From assembly GCA_903827245.1 (NCBI GenBank), contig CAIKHO010000030.1:1-64000 (forward strand): a DNA stretch of 64,000 nt. The letters run 5' to 3'. Each line of letters begins with the position of its first letter. The first letter of the stretch is position 1. Under the pieces are notes generated by a model. The model worked only from the letters and a program-made list of their open reading frames with translations, did not search any database and had not been told where the DNA came from. Below are positions 52,892 through 62,134 of this stretch, piece after piece. Origin of the DNA: an uncultured Opitutia bacterium (GTDB taxonomy: Bacteria > Verrucomicrobiota > Verrucomicrobiia > Opitutales > Opitutaceae). Position numbers and translations under genes: made by a program.

Positions 52892-53194
52892 TCACCGGAT
52901 CGGATGATGGACCGTGACCAGCTTGGTGCCGTCAGGGAAAGTCGCCTCGACCTGCACCTCGTGGATCATCTCGGAGATGCCCTCCATGACATCGGCAACC
53001 TTGAGGATCGTGGTGCCGTAGCTCATGAGCTCGGCCACGGACTTGCCGTCGCGGGCGCCCTCGATGATCTCGTAGGTGATGATCGCGATGGACTCGGGGT
53101 AGTTGAGTTTGAGCCCACGCGCCTGACGGCGCCTGGCCAGGTCGGCGGCGGTGACGATCAGGAGTTTTTCGCGTTCCCGCGGTGTCAGGTGCAT
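52892..53194 (-). CDS. ureA: Urease subunit gamma
   Basis: A 100-residue Ure[58 protein letters not shown] and [12 protein letters not shown]. It is the first urease structural gene, 96 nt after urtE with hairpin J in the gap, so urea transport and hydrolysis genes are probably read as one operon. Confidence 0.96.
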   Translation of the reverse strand: MHLTPREREKLLIVTAADLARRRQARGLKLNYPESIAIITYEIIEGARDGKSVAELMSYGTTILKVADVMEGISEMIHEVQVEATFPDGTKLVTVHHPIR

Positions 53195-53200
53195 GAGGAG

Positions 53201-53285
53201 GAGACAGGAGTCAGGAGACAGGAATCAGGAAGGAAACGGCCGTGCGAGCGGTTTCCATCCTGAATCCTTCCATCCTGAATCCCTT
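53201..53285 (-). repeat. Intra-operon hairpin J (CAGGAGTCAGGA words)
   Basis: An inverted repeat with GACAGGAGTCAGGAGACAGG plus AATCAGGAAGGAAAC against GTTTCCATCCTGAATCCTTC plus CATCCTGAATCCC. It lies between urtE and ureA. Confidence 0.75.
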
Positions 53286-53290
53286 TAAAA

Positions 53291-54088
53291 TCATACCTGA
53301 AGATGCTTCTTTACCACCTCGTCGGTCAAGGTGGCGATGGGGCCGGAAATGGTGACCGCGCCGCGGTCCATGGCGTAGAAACGGTCGGCAACCTCGCGGC
53401 AAAAATCGACGTATTGCTCGACCAGCAGAATGGCGAGGGCTCCCTCGCGCTTGAGCTCCTTGACGGCGCCCATGATCTTCGACGCGTCCTGCCGGGACTG
53501 TTCCGTCGCCTCCTCCTCGGAAATGTTGCTGATCTTGAGTTTTTTCAACGTGTCGCCGATCTGGTCGATGATCGACGGCTGGATGCCTTCGGTCGGCTCG
53601 TCGAGGATGATCAGCTTGGGGTTGGTGAGCAGGGCGCGCCCGATGGCGAGCTGCTGCTGCTGGCCGCCGGAAAGCACTCCGCCCTTGCGCGAAAGCATCT
53701 CCTTCAGCACAGGAAACAGCGCGTAGACCCGGTCGAGCATGCGGCGCGCCTCCGCGCCGCGGCGGCCATGGACCACGAGGCCGACATGAAGATTCTCCTC
53801 GATCGTCATGTGCGGGAAGATGTCGCGGCCCTGCGGCACATAGCCGATGCCGGCCCGGGCCCGCACGTCGGGCGGAAGCTGGTCGATCCGCTGGCCGCCA
53901 AAAGTGATGGAGCCGGCACGCACGGGGAGGACGCCGGTGATGGACTTCAGCGTCGTCGTCTTGCCCACGCCATTGCGGCCCATGAGGGCGACGACCTCGC
54001 CGGAGTTCACCTCCAGGTTGACGCCGCGGAGGATGCGCGATCCGCCGATGTCCGTCTCGACCGAGGAAAGCTGGAGCAGCGCACTCAT
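53291..54088 (-). CDS. urtE: Urea ABC transporter ATP-binding protein UrtE
   Basis: A 265-residue LivF-type ATPase. Walker A is GRNGVGKTT, the signature is VLSGGQQQQLAIGRAL and Walker B is LIILDEPTEGIQPSII. Normal UrtE is about 230 residues; here an insert of roughly 30 residues (ISNISEEEATEQSRQDASK) sits after Walker B, before EGALAILLVEQYVDF. It overlaps urtD by 4 nt (ATGA). Confidence 0.94.
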   Translation of the reverse strand: MSALLQLSSVETDIGGSRILRGVNLEVNSGEVVALMGRNGVGKTTTLKSITGVLPVRAGSITFGGQRIDQLPPDVRARAGIGYVPQGRDIFPHMTIEENLHVGLVVHGRRGAEARRMLDRVYALFPVLKEMLSRKGGVLSGGQQQQLAIGRALLTNPKLIILDEPTEGIQPSIIDQIGDTLKKLKISNISEEEATEQSRQDASKIMGAVKELKREGALAILLVEQYVDFCREVADRFYAMDRGAVTISGPIATLTDEVVKKHLQV

Positions 54089-54858
54089 CGGGTGCCGTGC
54101 TTGCCGCGGCCCAGATAAACCTCGCGGACCTTGGGATTGGCCTGCACCTCCTCGAATTTCCCCTCGCAGAGCACGTGGCCCTGATGGAGAACCGTGACGG
54201 GGTTGTCGCGGGCGATCTGCTTGACGAAGGTCATGTCGTGCTCGATGACGATGATGCTGTGCTTGCCCGCCAGGCTGATGAGCAGCTCTCCCGTGCGGTG
54301 CGTCTCCTCGTCGGACATCCCGGCAGCCGGCTCGTCCACGAGGAGCACCTGGGGCTCCTGGGCCAGGAGCATGCCGATCTCCAGCCATTGCTTCTCGCCG
54401 TGCGCGAGCAGGCCGGCCTTCCAGTCTCGCTTGGCGTCAAGCCGGATGAGCTTGAGGAGTTCGGCGATCCGATCGCGATCGGCGGACGACTGGCGCTTGA
54501 ACAGCGAAGCGAAAACGCCCCGCGGGCCCTTGAGCGAAAGCACGAGATTGTCCCAGACCGTGTGCTCGACGTAGACGCTGGGCGTCTGGAACTTGCGGCC
54601 GATGCCAAGGCGGTTGATCTCGTATTCATTGAGGGCGGTCAGGTCGCGGGTGCGCGGATCGGAGCCGAACTCGATCCGGCCCTTATCCGGCCGGGCGCGG
54701 CCGGTAATGAGGTCGAAGAAGGTGGATTTACCGGCGCCATTCGGCCCGATGACGGTGCGCAACTCCCCCGGAAAAAGGTAGAAGGTAAGGTCCGTGATGG
54801 CCTTGAAGCCATCGTAGGTCTTGGAGACGTCCTCGACGGTCAGGATGGGATGGCTCAT
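54085..54858 (-). CDS. urtD: Urea ABC transporter ATP-binding protein UrtD
   Basis: A 257-residue LivG-type ATPase. Walker A is [16 protein letters not shown]. The UrtD-type signature is [20 protein letters not shown], and Walker B is [15 protein letters not shown]. The H-loop is [16 protein letters not shown] overlaps the urtC stop. Confidence 0.95.
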   Translation of the reverse strand: MSHPILTVEDVSKTYDGFKAITDLTFYLFPGELRTVIGPNGAGKSTFFDLITGRARPDKGRIEFGSDPRTRDLTALNEYEINRLGIGRKFQTPSVYVEHTVWDNLVLSLKGPRGVFASLFKRQSSADRDRIAELLKLIRLDAKRDWKAGLLAHGEKQWLEIGMLLAQEPQVLLVDEPAAGMSDEETHRTGELLISLAGKHSIIVIEHDMTFVKQIARDNPVTVLHQGHVLCEGKFEEVQANPKVREVYLGRGKHGTR

Positions 54859-56027
54859 GGGCGGTCGGGAGCGGGCTTGGTCGCCGCGAGCGGCGCAACG
54901 GGAGGCTGGCGGCGGCTGCGCCACGCCATGATTTTTGCCGGCAGGCTGACGATGCCGCCCGGCAGGAAAAGGACCACAAGGAGGAAAATCATCCCGAGGA
55001 TGATGAGCCAGGAGTCCGGGTAGGCCTGGGTGGCCCAGCTCCGGAGCGCGTTGATGCTGATGGCGCCAATGATGGGACCGATGAGCGTCCCGCGTCCGCC
55101 CACGGCGACCCAGACCACAGCCTCGATTGATTTGGCCGGCGTCATTTGGTCGGGATTGATGATGCCCGCCTGCGGGACAAACAGCGCGCCGCCGACGCCA
55201 GCGATCATCGCGGCCAGAACGAAGACAAACAACTTGTAGTTGGCCGTGGCGTAGCCGCTGAACAATACGCGGTTCTCGCCGTCCCGGATGGCCTGGCGCA
55301 CCAGGCCGAACTTGGTGCCGTTGAGCCAGTAGCAGATGAGGGCCACCAGCAGCAGCACCAAGGCGGTGACCATAAAAAGCCCGCGCATCGTGGCGGGCCC
55401 GACATCCTTGTCGACGAGCGAGTGGCCCAGGATGAACTTGAAGTCGGTGAAGCCATTGTTTCCACCCATCGTGAAATCGTTCCGGAAGAACATGAGCGCG
55501 GCGCCATAGGTCAGCGCCTGGGTCAGGATGGAAAAATACACCCCCTTGATGCGCGAGCGGAAGGCCAGGAAACCGAAGATGAGGGCCAGCAGTCCCGGCA
55601 GGACAAACACCATCATCACCGCAAACCCAAAGGAATGGAACGGCCGCCAAAACGGGGGCAGAAACGTATGGCCGAGAAACACCATGAAATCCGGCAGGCC
55701 GGCGGGATTCTGGCCCGCCTTGGCGTAGCTCCCAAGCATGCCGATCTGCAGCATGAGATACATGCCGAACATATAGCCACCCAGGCTGAAGAACAGGGCC
55801 TGGCCGAGACTCAGCAAACCGGTGTAACCCCAGAGCAGGTCCACCGAAATGGCCAGCAACGCGTAGCAGAGATACTTGCCCCAAAGGGTGATCGTGTAAT
55901 CGCTCAGCAGGCCGTGGGCGTTCAGCACGGGGAAGACCAGCGTCAGCAGCACCAGAAAGACGCCGACGACCGTAAACTCCATGTGGCGGGAGCGGAAGAA
56001 CGAGCGTCCGGTGTCAGGTGAACTCAT
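54855..56027 (-). CDS. urtC: Urea ABC transporter permease UrtC
   Basis: A 390-residue LivM-type permease with about ten helices. The conserved loops [19 protein letters not shown] and [20 protein letters not shown] are diagnostic of the branched-chain/urea family. It forms the membrane channel with UrtB. It follows urtB by 30 nt. Confidence 0.95.
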   Translation of the reverse strand: MSSPDTGRSFFRSRHMEFTVVGVFLVLLTLVFPVLNAHGLLSDYTITLWGKYLCYALLAISVDLLWGYTGLLSLGQALFFSLGGYMFGMYLMLQIGMLGSYAKAGQNPAGLPDFMVFLGHTFLPPFWRPFHSFGFAVMMVFVLPGLLALIFGFLAFRSRIKGVYFSILTQALTYGAALMFFRNDFTMGGNNGFTDFKFILGHSLVDKDVGPATMRGLFMVTALVLLLVALICYWLNGTKFGLVRQAIRDGENRVLFSGYATANYKLFVFVLAAMIAGVGGALFVPQAGIINPDQMTPAKSIEAVVWVAVGGRGTLIGPIIGAISINALRSWATQAYPDSWLIILGMIFLLVVLFLPGGIVSLPAKIMAWRSRRQPPVAPLAATKPAPDRP

Positions 56028-56057
56028 GCGGTTTGGGCGGGGCGTGAGAAGGCGTGG

Positions 56058-57794
56058 TCAGTCAAGGCTGCGACTGCGGGCCGCAAAGAGCCCGGTGGGC
56101 CGCCATTGCAGGAAGAGAATGATCGCCACCAGCACAAGAATCTTTCCGAGCACGGGGTTGAGGAGAATCTGCTGGAGCGATTGGTCGGCCAGGCCGATCC
56201 CCAATGCGCTGACGACGGTGCCAAAAATGCTGCCGACACCCCCCACCACGACGGTCATGAAGCTATCCACGATATACTCCTGCCCCATCGACGGGCCGAC
56301 CGTGCCGAGCTGGGTCACAAACACGCCCGCCAGCCCGGCCAGCCCGCTGCCGAGACCGAAGGTGAGCATGTTCACTCGCTCCGTGCGCACTCCCATGCAC
56401 GACGCCATCATCCGGTTTTGCATGACGCAACGGATGAGCAGGCCGAGGGGGGTTTTGGTCAGCGCCAGCCAGACACCGAATACGATCACCGCCGCGAAAC
56501 CGATGACGAAAACGCGGTTCCAGTCGAAGGTGATGTCAAAGACCGTCCAGTTGCTGCTGAGGTAAACCGGGCTGTCGACGTTCACGTTGTTGGAGCCGAA
56601 CGTGAGCTTGAACATTTGCTGCAAAATCAGCGAAACCCCGAAAGTCGCGAGCAAGCTCTCGAGTGGGCGGCGATAAAGAAAACGGATGACGCAGCGCTCA
56701 AGCGCAATGCCCACGAGGGCGGCGCTGAGAAACCCGATGGGGATCGCGGCCACGAAATACAGCTGGTAGGCCCAGCCGGTCAGGTGCAGCCCGGGCAGGT
56801 GGATGGCGATTTTCACGAACGGCAGGGTGAAATTCATGCCTTCGCCAAAGACATTCTGGGTGATGTAGGTGGCATAGGCGCCCACCGTGATCATCTCGCC
56901 GTGGGCCATATTGATGACCCCCATCAAGCCAAAGGTGATGGCGAGGCCCAGTGCCACCACGAGCAAAATGCTGCCGGCGCTGAGGCCGCGAAAGAGCGTG
57001 CCGAAGAACTTCACCACGGACCGGTGATGGTCGATGGCGGCGAGGGCCGCGTCCGCCGCCTTGGTGACCGCCGTTTTGCCCGCGGCCTCCGCTTTGTCCC
57101 GGAGGGCCTTGATCAGGTCGTAACTGGATGAGTTGTGCAGCTCATTCAAGGTGGCGAGCGCCTTGATCTTCACCCCATCGTCCGGATCGGCCAGTTGGAT
57201 CAGGGCGATCGCCTCGCGCAATTCGCTCTTGGCCCCATCATCCGTTTCAACCTGGCTGCGCGCCTGCAACACGGGGAGGCTGTCGGTTTTCTGGGCGAAC
57301 CCGATGGTCTGGATGGCCCGCAGGCGCTTGGTCAAAAGGGGGGAGCCGAGATCGAGCAGATCGACAACGGTCTTCATTGCGAGCCGGAGCCGGCCATCGT
57401 GCTCCACCGCGGCCAGCTGGCTTGCATCCAGGCGGAGGGCACGGCCGGCGGCGTCCTTCAACGGTTCGCCATTATCCACGCGGACGGCGGCCCTGGCGCC
57501 TTGGGCATCCTTGTCTCCGGTCAACTCGACCGGGACCTTGGCCCCATCAGGCGCAGTATAAACAAACAGGCCGTCCTGCCGCCAGGCGGTGAAAATCTCC
57601 CGGATTGCCTCGTCACCCTGGCCGGCGAGGGAGCCAATGATCGCGCGCTTCTGTCCGTCGTCGGTCGTGAGGATCGCCCGCACGATGGTCGCCCGCGCGG
57701 TTTCCTGCGCCGCCATCGCGCGGCCGCCGGCCAGGACGGCAAGAGCCAGGCTGACAGTGCAGAGCAGCGGGCGGAGGATTATTTTCCAAGCCAT
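56058..57794 (-). CDS. urtB: Urea ABC transporter permease UrtB
   Basis: A 578-residue protein. A signal-like N-terminus (to GGRAMAAQ) and a 240-residue extracytoplasmic helical region (IREIFTAWRQDGLFVYTA, LLTKRLRAIQTIGFAQ) precede the LivH-like permease (GLAITFGLMGVINMAHGEMI, ERCVIRFLYRRPLESLLATF, VVGGVGSIFGTVVSALGIG). This long form is the usual urea-type UrtB. It starts after the urtA-urtB terminator. Confidence 0.95.
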   Translation of the reverse strand: MAWKIILRPLLCTVSLALAVLAGGRAMAAQETARATIVRAILTTDDGQKRAIIGSLAGQGDEAIREIFTAWRQDGLFVYTAPDGAKVPVELTGDKDAQGARAAVRVDNGEPLKDAAGRALRLDASQLAAVEHDGRLRLAMKTVVDLLDLGSPLLTKRLRAIQTIGFAQKTDSLPVLQARSQVETDDGAKSELREAIALIQLADPDDGVKIKALATLNELHNSSSYDLIKALRDKAEAAGKTAVTKAADAALAAIDHHRSVVKFFGTLFRGLSAGSILLVVALGLAITFGLMGVINMAHGEMITVGAYATYITQNVFGEGMNFTLPFVKIAIHLPGLHLTGWAYQLYFVAAIPIGFLSAALVGIALERCVIRFLYRRPLESLLATFGVSLILQQMFKLTFGSNNVNVDSPVYLSSNWTVFDITFDWNRVFVIGFAAVIVFGVWLALTKTPLGLLIRCVMQNRMMASCMGVRTERVNMLTFGLGSGLAGLAGVFVTQLGTVGPSMGQEYIVDSFMTVVVGGVGSIFGTVVSALGIGLADQSLQQILLNPVLGKILVLVAIILFLQWRPTGLFAARSRSLD

Positions 57795-57887
57795 GGGATT
57801 GCGACGGAATTGACCGGTGCCACGAAGGCCCGTCTAGCAGGCGGAATGCCGACCGGCATCCGCAGGTGGAACATCAGGATGAATTCT

Positions 57888-57921
57888 AAAAAAAAGGGAC
57901 GGCTCCCAGCGGAACCGCCCC
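57888..57921 (-). terminator. Rho-independent terminator between urtA and urtB
   Basis: On the minus strand GGGCGGTTCC, loop GCT, GGGAGCCGTCCC, then eight T. It lies about 60 nt after the urtA stop in the direction of transcription. It should stop most urtA transcripts and let a minority reach urtB. Confidence 0.88.
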
Positions 57922-57940
57922 TCGCAAATTGGATTGGGCT

Positions 57941-57967
57941 GGTGCGCCCGGGTCAACCCGGGCGCAC
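57941..57967 (-). terminator. Perfect stem-loop after urtA
   Basis: GGTGCGCCCGGGT and ACCCGGGCGCACC pair exactly around a minimal loop, 12 nt after the urtA stop codon. There is no T run. It could protect the urtA mRNA 3' end together with the terminator at 57,888. Confidence 0.6.
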
Positions 57968-57978
57968 CGCCAGAAGCA

Positions 57979-59247
57979 TTATTCCTTGGGCTTGAACGTG
58001 CCCTTCAGGTGGGGCTCGCCGTAGACGTCAGCAAAGGTCTTGAGGATCTTGAACTGTCCGTCCGCCTTGCTCTCCCCGATGTAAACCGTCTTCGTCAGGT
58101 GCATGTTCGGCTGGGTCGTGACTTTGCCGCCCGGGCCATTGAACGAGACACCGGACTTCCAGGCCGCGCGGACCTTGTCCACATCGAAGCTGCCAGCCTT
58201 CTCGACACAGGCTTTCCAGAGGTAAACACCGTCGTAGCTGAGGACCATGGGGGAATCCACCACGCGACCTTCCTTGACGACGCCGTCCGCCTTGGTGGTC
58301 TTGAGCCAGGACTGGAACGCAGCCAGGAAGGCCTTGTTGGCGGGAGTGTCGATCGACTGGAAGTAGGTCCAGCAGCCGATTTGGCCCACCAGATCCTTTG
58401 CCGGCAGACTGCGGAATTCATCCTCTGCGATCGAATAGGAAACGACCGGGCACGTGTCGGCGGTGAGGCCGGCAGCGGCGTATTCCTTGAAGAACGGCGG
58501 ATTGGTGTCGCCGTTGAGCGTGCTGATCACGCAGGCGTCACCGCTGGCGGCGAAGTCTTTGATTTCAGCGATGATTTGCTGGTAGTCCTTGTGACCGAAT
58601 GGCGTGTATTTGCCGGCGGAAATGATCTTGCCGGCGCTGTCCTTCTTGTAGCCGCCGCCGATGTTCGCCAGGGGAACGCCCTTGCTGAGGAGATACTCCA
58701 GCAGCACGAGATTGGTGGTCTGCGGGTAGACGTAGTCGGTACCGATCAGGTAGAACTTCTTTTTGCCCTGCGCGATGAAGTAATCCACCGCGGGAATCGC
58801 CTGCTGGTTGACGGCCTCGGCCGTGTAGCAGACGTTCTGGCTCTCTTCTTCGCCCTCATATTGCACGGGATAGAAGAGCAGGCCGTTGTCCTTCTCGAAA
58901 ACGGGAAGGGCGGATTTGCGGCTCACGGATGTCCAGCAGCCGAAAACCACGGCCACCTTGTCCACCTCGAGCAGTTGCTTGGATTTTTCCGCGAAGGTGG
59001 GCCAGTCGGAACCGGGATCCACGATCACAGGGACAATCTTTTTGCCCATCACGCCACCCTTGGCGTTAATTTCATCGAAGGTGAAGAGGAGGATGTCACG
59101 CAGCGAGGTTTCGCTGATGGCCATCGTTCCTGAAAGGTCGTGGAGCACGCCGACCTTGACCGTATCATCAGCCGCACGGGCCGAACCAACCGAGGCGCAG
59201 AGGGCAAGAGCCGCGACGCCGAGTATTTTCTGTAGTTTTGTAATCAT
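57979..59247 (-). CDS. urtA: Urea ABC transporter substrate-binding protein UrtA
   Basis: A 422-residue periplasmic binding protein. Signal peptide [20 protein letters not shown] to SARAA, then the UrtA-type fold: [70 protein letters not shown]. These blocks separate urea receptors from amino-acid ones. Stem-loops on both sides of the gene suit its expected high level. Confidence 0.96.
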   Translation of the reverse strand: MITKLQKILGVAALALCASVGSARAADDTVKVGVLHDLSGTMAISETSLRDILLFTFDEINAKGGVMGKKIVPVIVDPGSDWPTFAEKSKQLLEVDKVAVVFGCWTSVSRKSALPVFEKDNGLLFYPVQYEGEEESQNVCYTAEAVNQQAIPAVDYFIAQGKKKFYLIGTDYVYPQTTNLVLLEYLLSKGVPLANIGGGYKKDSAGKIISAGKYTPFGHKDYQQIIAEIKDFAASGDACVISTLNGDTNPPFFKEYAAAGLTADTCPVVSYSIAEDEFRSLPAKDLVGQIGCWTYFQSIDTPANKAFLAAFQSWLKTTKADGVVKEGRVVDSPMVLSYDGVYLWKACVEKAGSFDVDKVRAAWKSGVSFNGPGGKVTTQPNMHLTKTVYIGESKADGQFKILKTFADVYGEPHLKGTFKPKE

Positions 59248-59363
59248 GACTGGAGGGATGTTGAGACAAAGGGCGGACCCAAAAAGGCAGGCAGTAGCCC
59301 ACGGAAACCGCCCAAGAGCGTTGAAGAGGAGGGAAAAGCGCCGCTGAACCAGCGAGGCGCTAG

Positions 59364-59420
59364 GCGCAGGCGGTCATGCAAGACCGCCTGCGCGAAGACA
59401 TAAAACCGCTGGGCGGTTTA
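59364..59420 (-). terminator. Two stem-loops between the porin gene and urtA
   Basis: On the minus strand the first stem, AAACCGC and GCGGTTTT, overlaps the porin stop codon and ends in T. The second, GCGCAGGCGGTC and GACCGCCTGCGC, is a perfect 12-bp stem with a 6-nt loop (59,364-59,393). Together they should reduce read-through from the porin gene. Confidence 0.65.
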
Positions 59421-60392
59421 GAATTTGAAGAAAGCCTGGACGCCGCTGAAGATGGCGCTCGTCGAGGCGAACTTGGTGTAATCGTAGTAGGAAACTTCCG
59501 CGCGGACGGTGAGCTTGTCGGTCACGGCCACACCGGGAGCAATCGTGTACTTGATGAAGCCCGGGCCGCCCGAGGACATCTTTTCACCGCTGATACGGAA
59601 CGCGGCAGAAACCTTGTCCGTGAAGGAGTAGGTCACCAGTCCGAGCCAGTTATAACCCTTGCTCGTCGGGCCACCGTCCTTGTTGGCGTACTCGGCGGCA
59701 ACCGCGGTCTTCTTGTCGAGCTGGTACTGCGCCCAGAGATCGATCAGGAACACGGAATGCGGGTCGAAGTTGCCCTTGGTGTCGTAGGCGATGCCACCCC
59801 AGAGGGTGAGGTCCGTCGCGCCCTTGTAGCTGACGTAGCCTTCGATACCGGCATTCTTCTTCAGCTCACCGTCACCCTTGAGGTAATTCGGGGAATTGTA
59901 ATCGGAATCGACGAGAGCCGCACCCGCGCTCCAGTCCTTGTCCGAATAATCAACCCGCACACCCTCGTGATAGCCGGGGATCGCGCGAAGGAAATCGCCG
60001 TTGGCGAACGAGATTTCAGGATTGTTGACCGTGAAGAAGGACTCGTAGCCCATGTAGCTGAGGAACTTGCCGCCGGTGACGGAAAAACCGCCGCCCGCAT
60101 CGTAAGTGACATAGGCATCGAGCACCGTCGTCTCCGACGGAGCACTCGGCACGTAGAAAAGGCTGACCACGCCCGTGACAGGCTTGAAGGAAGCCGTGAA
60201 GAGCAGCTGCGACGAATCAATGTTGAATCGATCAGTGCTGGCGCCCGGCTTCGGGTCCGTGTACTGGTAAGATCCTTCAATGTAACCGCCTAGCGACAAA
60301 TTGTCGTTCAATTTGATGTCGGCTAATGCGTGAGTCGCGAGACCCAAGAGCAACGCGGCTGAGCCCGCGAGCTTGATGGCATGTTTAGTCAT
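59418..60392 (-). CDS. Outer-membrane porin-like beta-barrel protein
   Basis: A 324-residue exported protein. Signal peptide MTKHAIKLAGSAALLLGLAT to HALA, then alternating beta strands (LGGYIEGSYQYTDP, FNIDSSQLLFTASFKP, AYVTYDAGGGFSVTGGKFLS, YEGVRVDYSDKDW-like strands) ending in a terminal aromatic, GVQAFFKF, as outer-membrane barrels do. Position directly upstream of urtABCDE suggests a urea or amide pore, comparable in role to FmdC; that is inference. ATG at 60,392 is chosen because an open extension upstream has no signal peptide. Confidence 0.8.
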   Translation of the reverse strand: MTKHAIKLAGSAALLLGLATHALADIKLNDNLSLGGYIEGSYQYTDPKPGASTDRFNIDSSQLLFTASFKPVTGVVSLFYVPSAPSETTVLDAYVTYDAGGGFSVTGGKFLSYMGYESFFTVNNPEISFANGDFLRAIPGYHEGVRVDYSDKDWSAGAALVDSDYNSPNYLKGDGELKKNAGIEGYVSYKGATDLTLWGGIAYDTKGNFDPHSVFLIDLWAQYQLDKKTAVAAEYANKDGGPTSKGYNWLGLVTYSFTDKVSAAFRISGEKMSSGGPGFIKYTIAPGVAVTDKLTVRAEVSYYDYTKFASTSAIFSGVQAFFKF

Positions 60393-60474
60393 AGTAGTTT
60401 TCTCTGATGGCTTGCAGTTTGTTAATAAGCTAACAACTCCTCGGCGCGGACGCTGAGAAGTCCAACTGCCATTC

Positions 60475-60491
60475 AGCAGGTTGCTTGCCAA
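60475..60491 (-). promoter_or_regulatory. Sigma-54 (RpoN) type promoter upstream of the porin-urt-ure locus
   Basis: Minus-strand TTGGCAAGCAACCTGCT matches the -24/-12 pattern, with GG and GC 10 nt apart and TTGGCA and TGCT intact. It lies about 83 nt before the porin ATG. Nitrogen-scavenging genes are classic NtrC/RpoN targets; no clear NtrC site was identified. Confidence 0.55.
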
Positions 60492-60666
60492 GTGTGCAAT
60501 AGGAATTTTGTGCCTTGCTTGACCCTCGTCGATGGTGGCGGAACAACCAACCCGGCTGTGCCCTCTTACATCCATAAATGGATGGAGAATAACCTCATGC
60601 AATGAAGCATGTTGGTCTTACGATCACGCCGGTCCGTTCGGCCGGGCATTTAAAGTAACCGGGACT

Positions 60667-62121
60667 TCACATCGGGGCATTCAGCAGCTTGCGCAGGGTC
60701 TCGTCGATCAGCTTGGGGCTGGCTTTGCCCTTGGCCGCCTTCATCACGAAACCCTTGAAGCCATTGATCGCACTGTCCTTGCCCGTCTTGAAATCGGAGA
60801 GGGACTTGGGGTTGGCAGCAATCGCCTCGCGGCACCACTGCTCAAGTTCGCCTGCATCTGCCGGTGCGGCCTTGAGGCTCTTCCTATCGGCAATAACCCC
60901 CGGCATCTCGCCCGTCGCGAACATTTCGATGAAAACCTCCCTCGCCGCGGCGGTAAGGAGCTGACCCCCGTCGACCAACTTAACCAAGTCGGCAATATGC
61001 GCCGGACGCACCCGCGAAACTTCCAGCGAAGCCTTGGATGCACCGATCTCGCGCAACAGGTCGTTGACGATCCAGTTGCCCGCCGCCTGTGGTTTACCGG
61101 AAAGCTTCGCCGCCTCCTCGAAGTAATCGCTCAAGTCCTTATCCCACACCAACACCGATGAGATCGTATAGGGAATCTGGTAAGCTTCGATGAAACGCCG
61201 CTGCTTCTGGAACGGTAGTTCGGGGCATTCTGCCTTGAGCCGTGCCTTCCACGCCTCATCCACCTTGACCGGCATCAGGTCGGGATCGGGAAAATAACGG
61301 TAATCGTGCGCCATTTCCTTCGAACGGAGCGATTGGGAGACCCCGGTCTGGCCGTCGTAGTCGCGCGTCTCCTGCACGATGATCCCGCCGCTCTCCAGTG
61401 CCGCGACCTGGCGCCGGATCTCGTAGGCGATGCCGTCCCGCACGAACGAGATCGAGTTGAGGTTCTTCAGTTCGACCTTCGTGCCGAGTTTGGTTTCGCC
61501 GACCGGACGGATGGAGATATTCGCATCGCACCGCAGCTGCCCTTTCTCCATGTCGCAATCCGAGATGCCACCGTAAATCATGGTCGCCCGGATCGAGGTG
61601 AGATAGGCAAACGCCTCCTCGGCGGTGTGCATCGCCGGCTCCGAGACAATCTCCATCAGCGGGGTGCCGGCGCGGTTAAAATCGACGAGCGAATCGCCTG
61701 CGAAATGGTTGAGCTTGCCGACGTCCTCCTCGAGGTGGATGCGCGTCAGCGGAATCCTTTTGTGCTCGCCCATGAGGTTGCGGGCGGGCCCGGGCAGCTC
61801 GATCTCGACCTCCCCGCCGACACAGATCGGCTGGTCGTACTGCGAGATCTGGTAGTTCTTCGGCGAGTCGGGGTAAAAATAGTTTTTCCGGTCCCACTTG
61901 CAGAGCGGGGCGATCTCGCAGCCGAGCATGAGCCCGGCCTTGATGACCGCGTCGAGCGCGGCCTTGTTCATCACCGGCAGCGTGCCGGGCAGTGCCAGGA
62001 CCACCGGGTCGGTCAGCGTGTTCGGCTCATGGCCGTAGCCCGCACCGACGCGCGCGAATATCTTCGAATGCGTCTTGATCTGGACGTGAACCTCAAGACC
62101 GATGACGGCTTCATATTTCAT
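60667..62121 (-). CDS. gatB: Aspartyl/glutamyl-tRNA(Asn/Gln) amidotransferase subunit B
   Basis: A 484-residue GatB that activates misacylated Glu-tRNA(Gln)/Asp-tRNA(Asn) for transamidation. Family signatures are YEAVIGLEVHVQIKTHSKIF, LPGTLPVMNKAALDAVIKAG, FYPDSPKNYQISQYDQPIC, EDVGKLNHFAG, LVDFNRAGTPLMEIVSEP. The C-terminal YqeY-like tail (KSLSDFKTGKDSAINGFKG, IDETLRKLL) is complete. It follows gatA by 13 nt. Confidence 0.97.
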   Translation of the reverse strand: MKYEAVIGLEVHVQIKTHSKIFARVGAGYGHEPNTLTDPVVLALPGTLPVMNKAALDAVIKAGLMLGCEIAPLCKWDRKNYFYPDSPKNYQISQYDQPICVGGEVEIELPGPARNLMGEHKRIPLTRIHLEEDVGKLNHFAGDSLVDFNRAGTPLMEIVSEPAMHTAEEAFAYLTSIRATMIYGGISDCDMEKGQLRCDANISIRPVGETKLGTKVELKNLNSISFVRDGIAYEIRRQVAALESGGIIVQETRDYDGQTGVSQSLRSKEMAHDYRYFPDPDLMPVKVDEAWKARLKAECPELPFQKQRRFIEAYQIPYTISSVLVWDKDLSDYFEEAAKLSGKPQAAGNWIVNDLLREIGASKASLEVSRVRPAHIADLVKLVDGGQLLTAAAREVFIEMFATGEMPGVIADRKSLKAAPADAGELEQWCREAIAANPKSLSDFKTGKDSAINGFKGFVMKAAKGKASPKLIDETLRKLLNAPM

Positions 62122-62134
62122 GGTTGGGCCCGCT

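Noticed and set aside
14367-53285. CRISPR arrays or IS ends as an explanation of the repeats
   Set aside because: There are no equal-length spacers, no cas or transposase genes and no shared terminal sequence; each element is a single hairpin.
60490-60530. NtrC-type site near the urea promoter (TGTGCAAT ... TTGTGCC)
   Set aside because: The two half-sites are direct rather than inverted and differ from the consensus, so no call was made.
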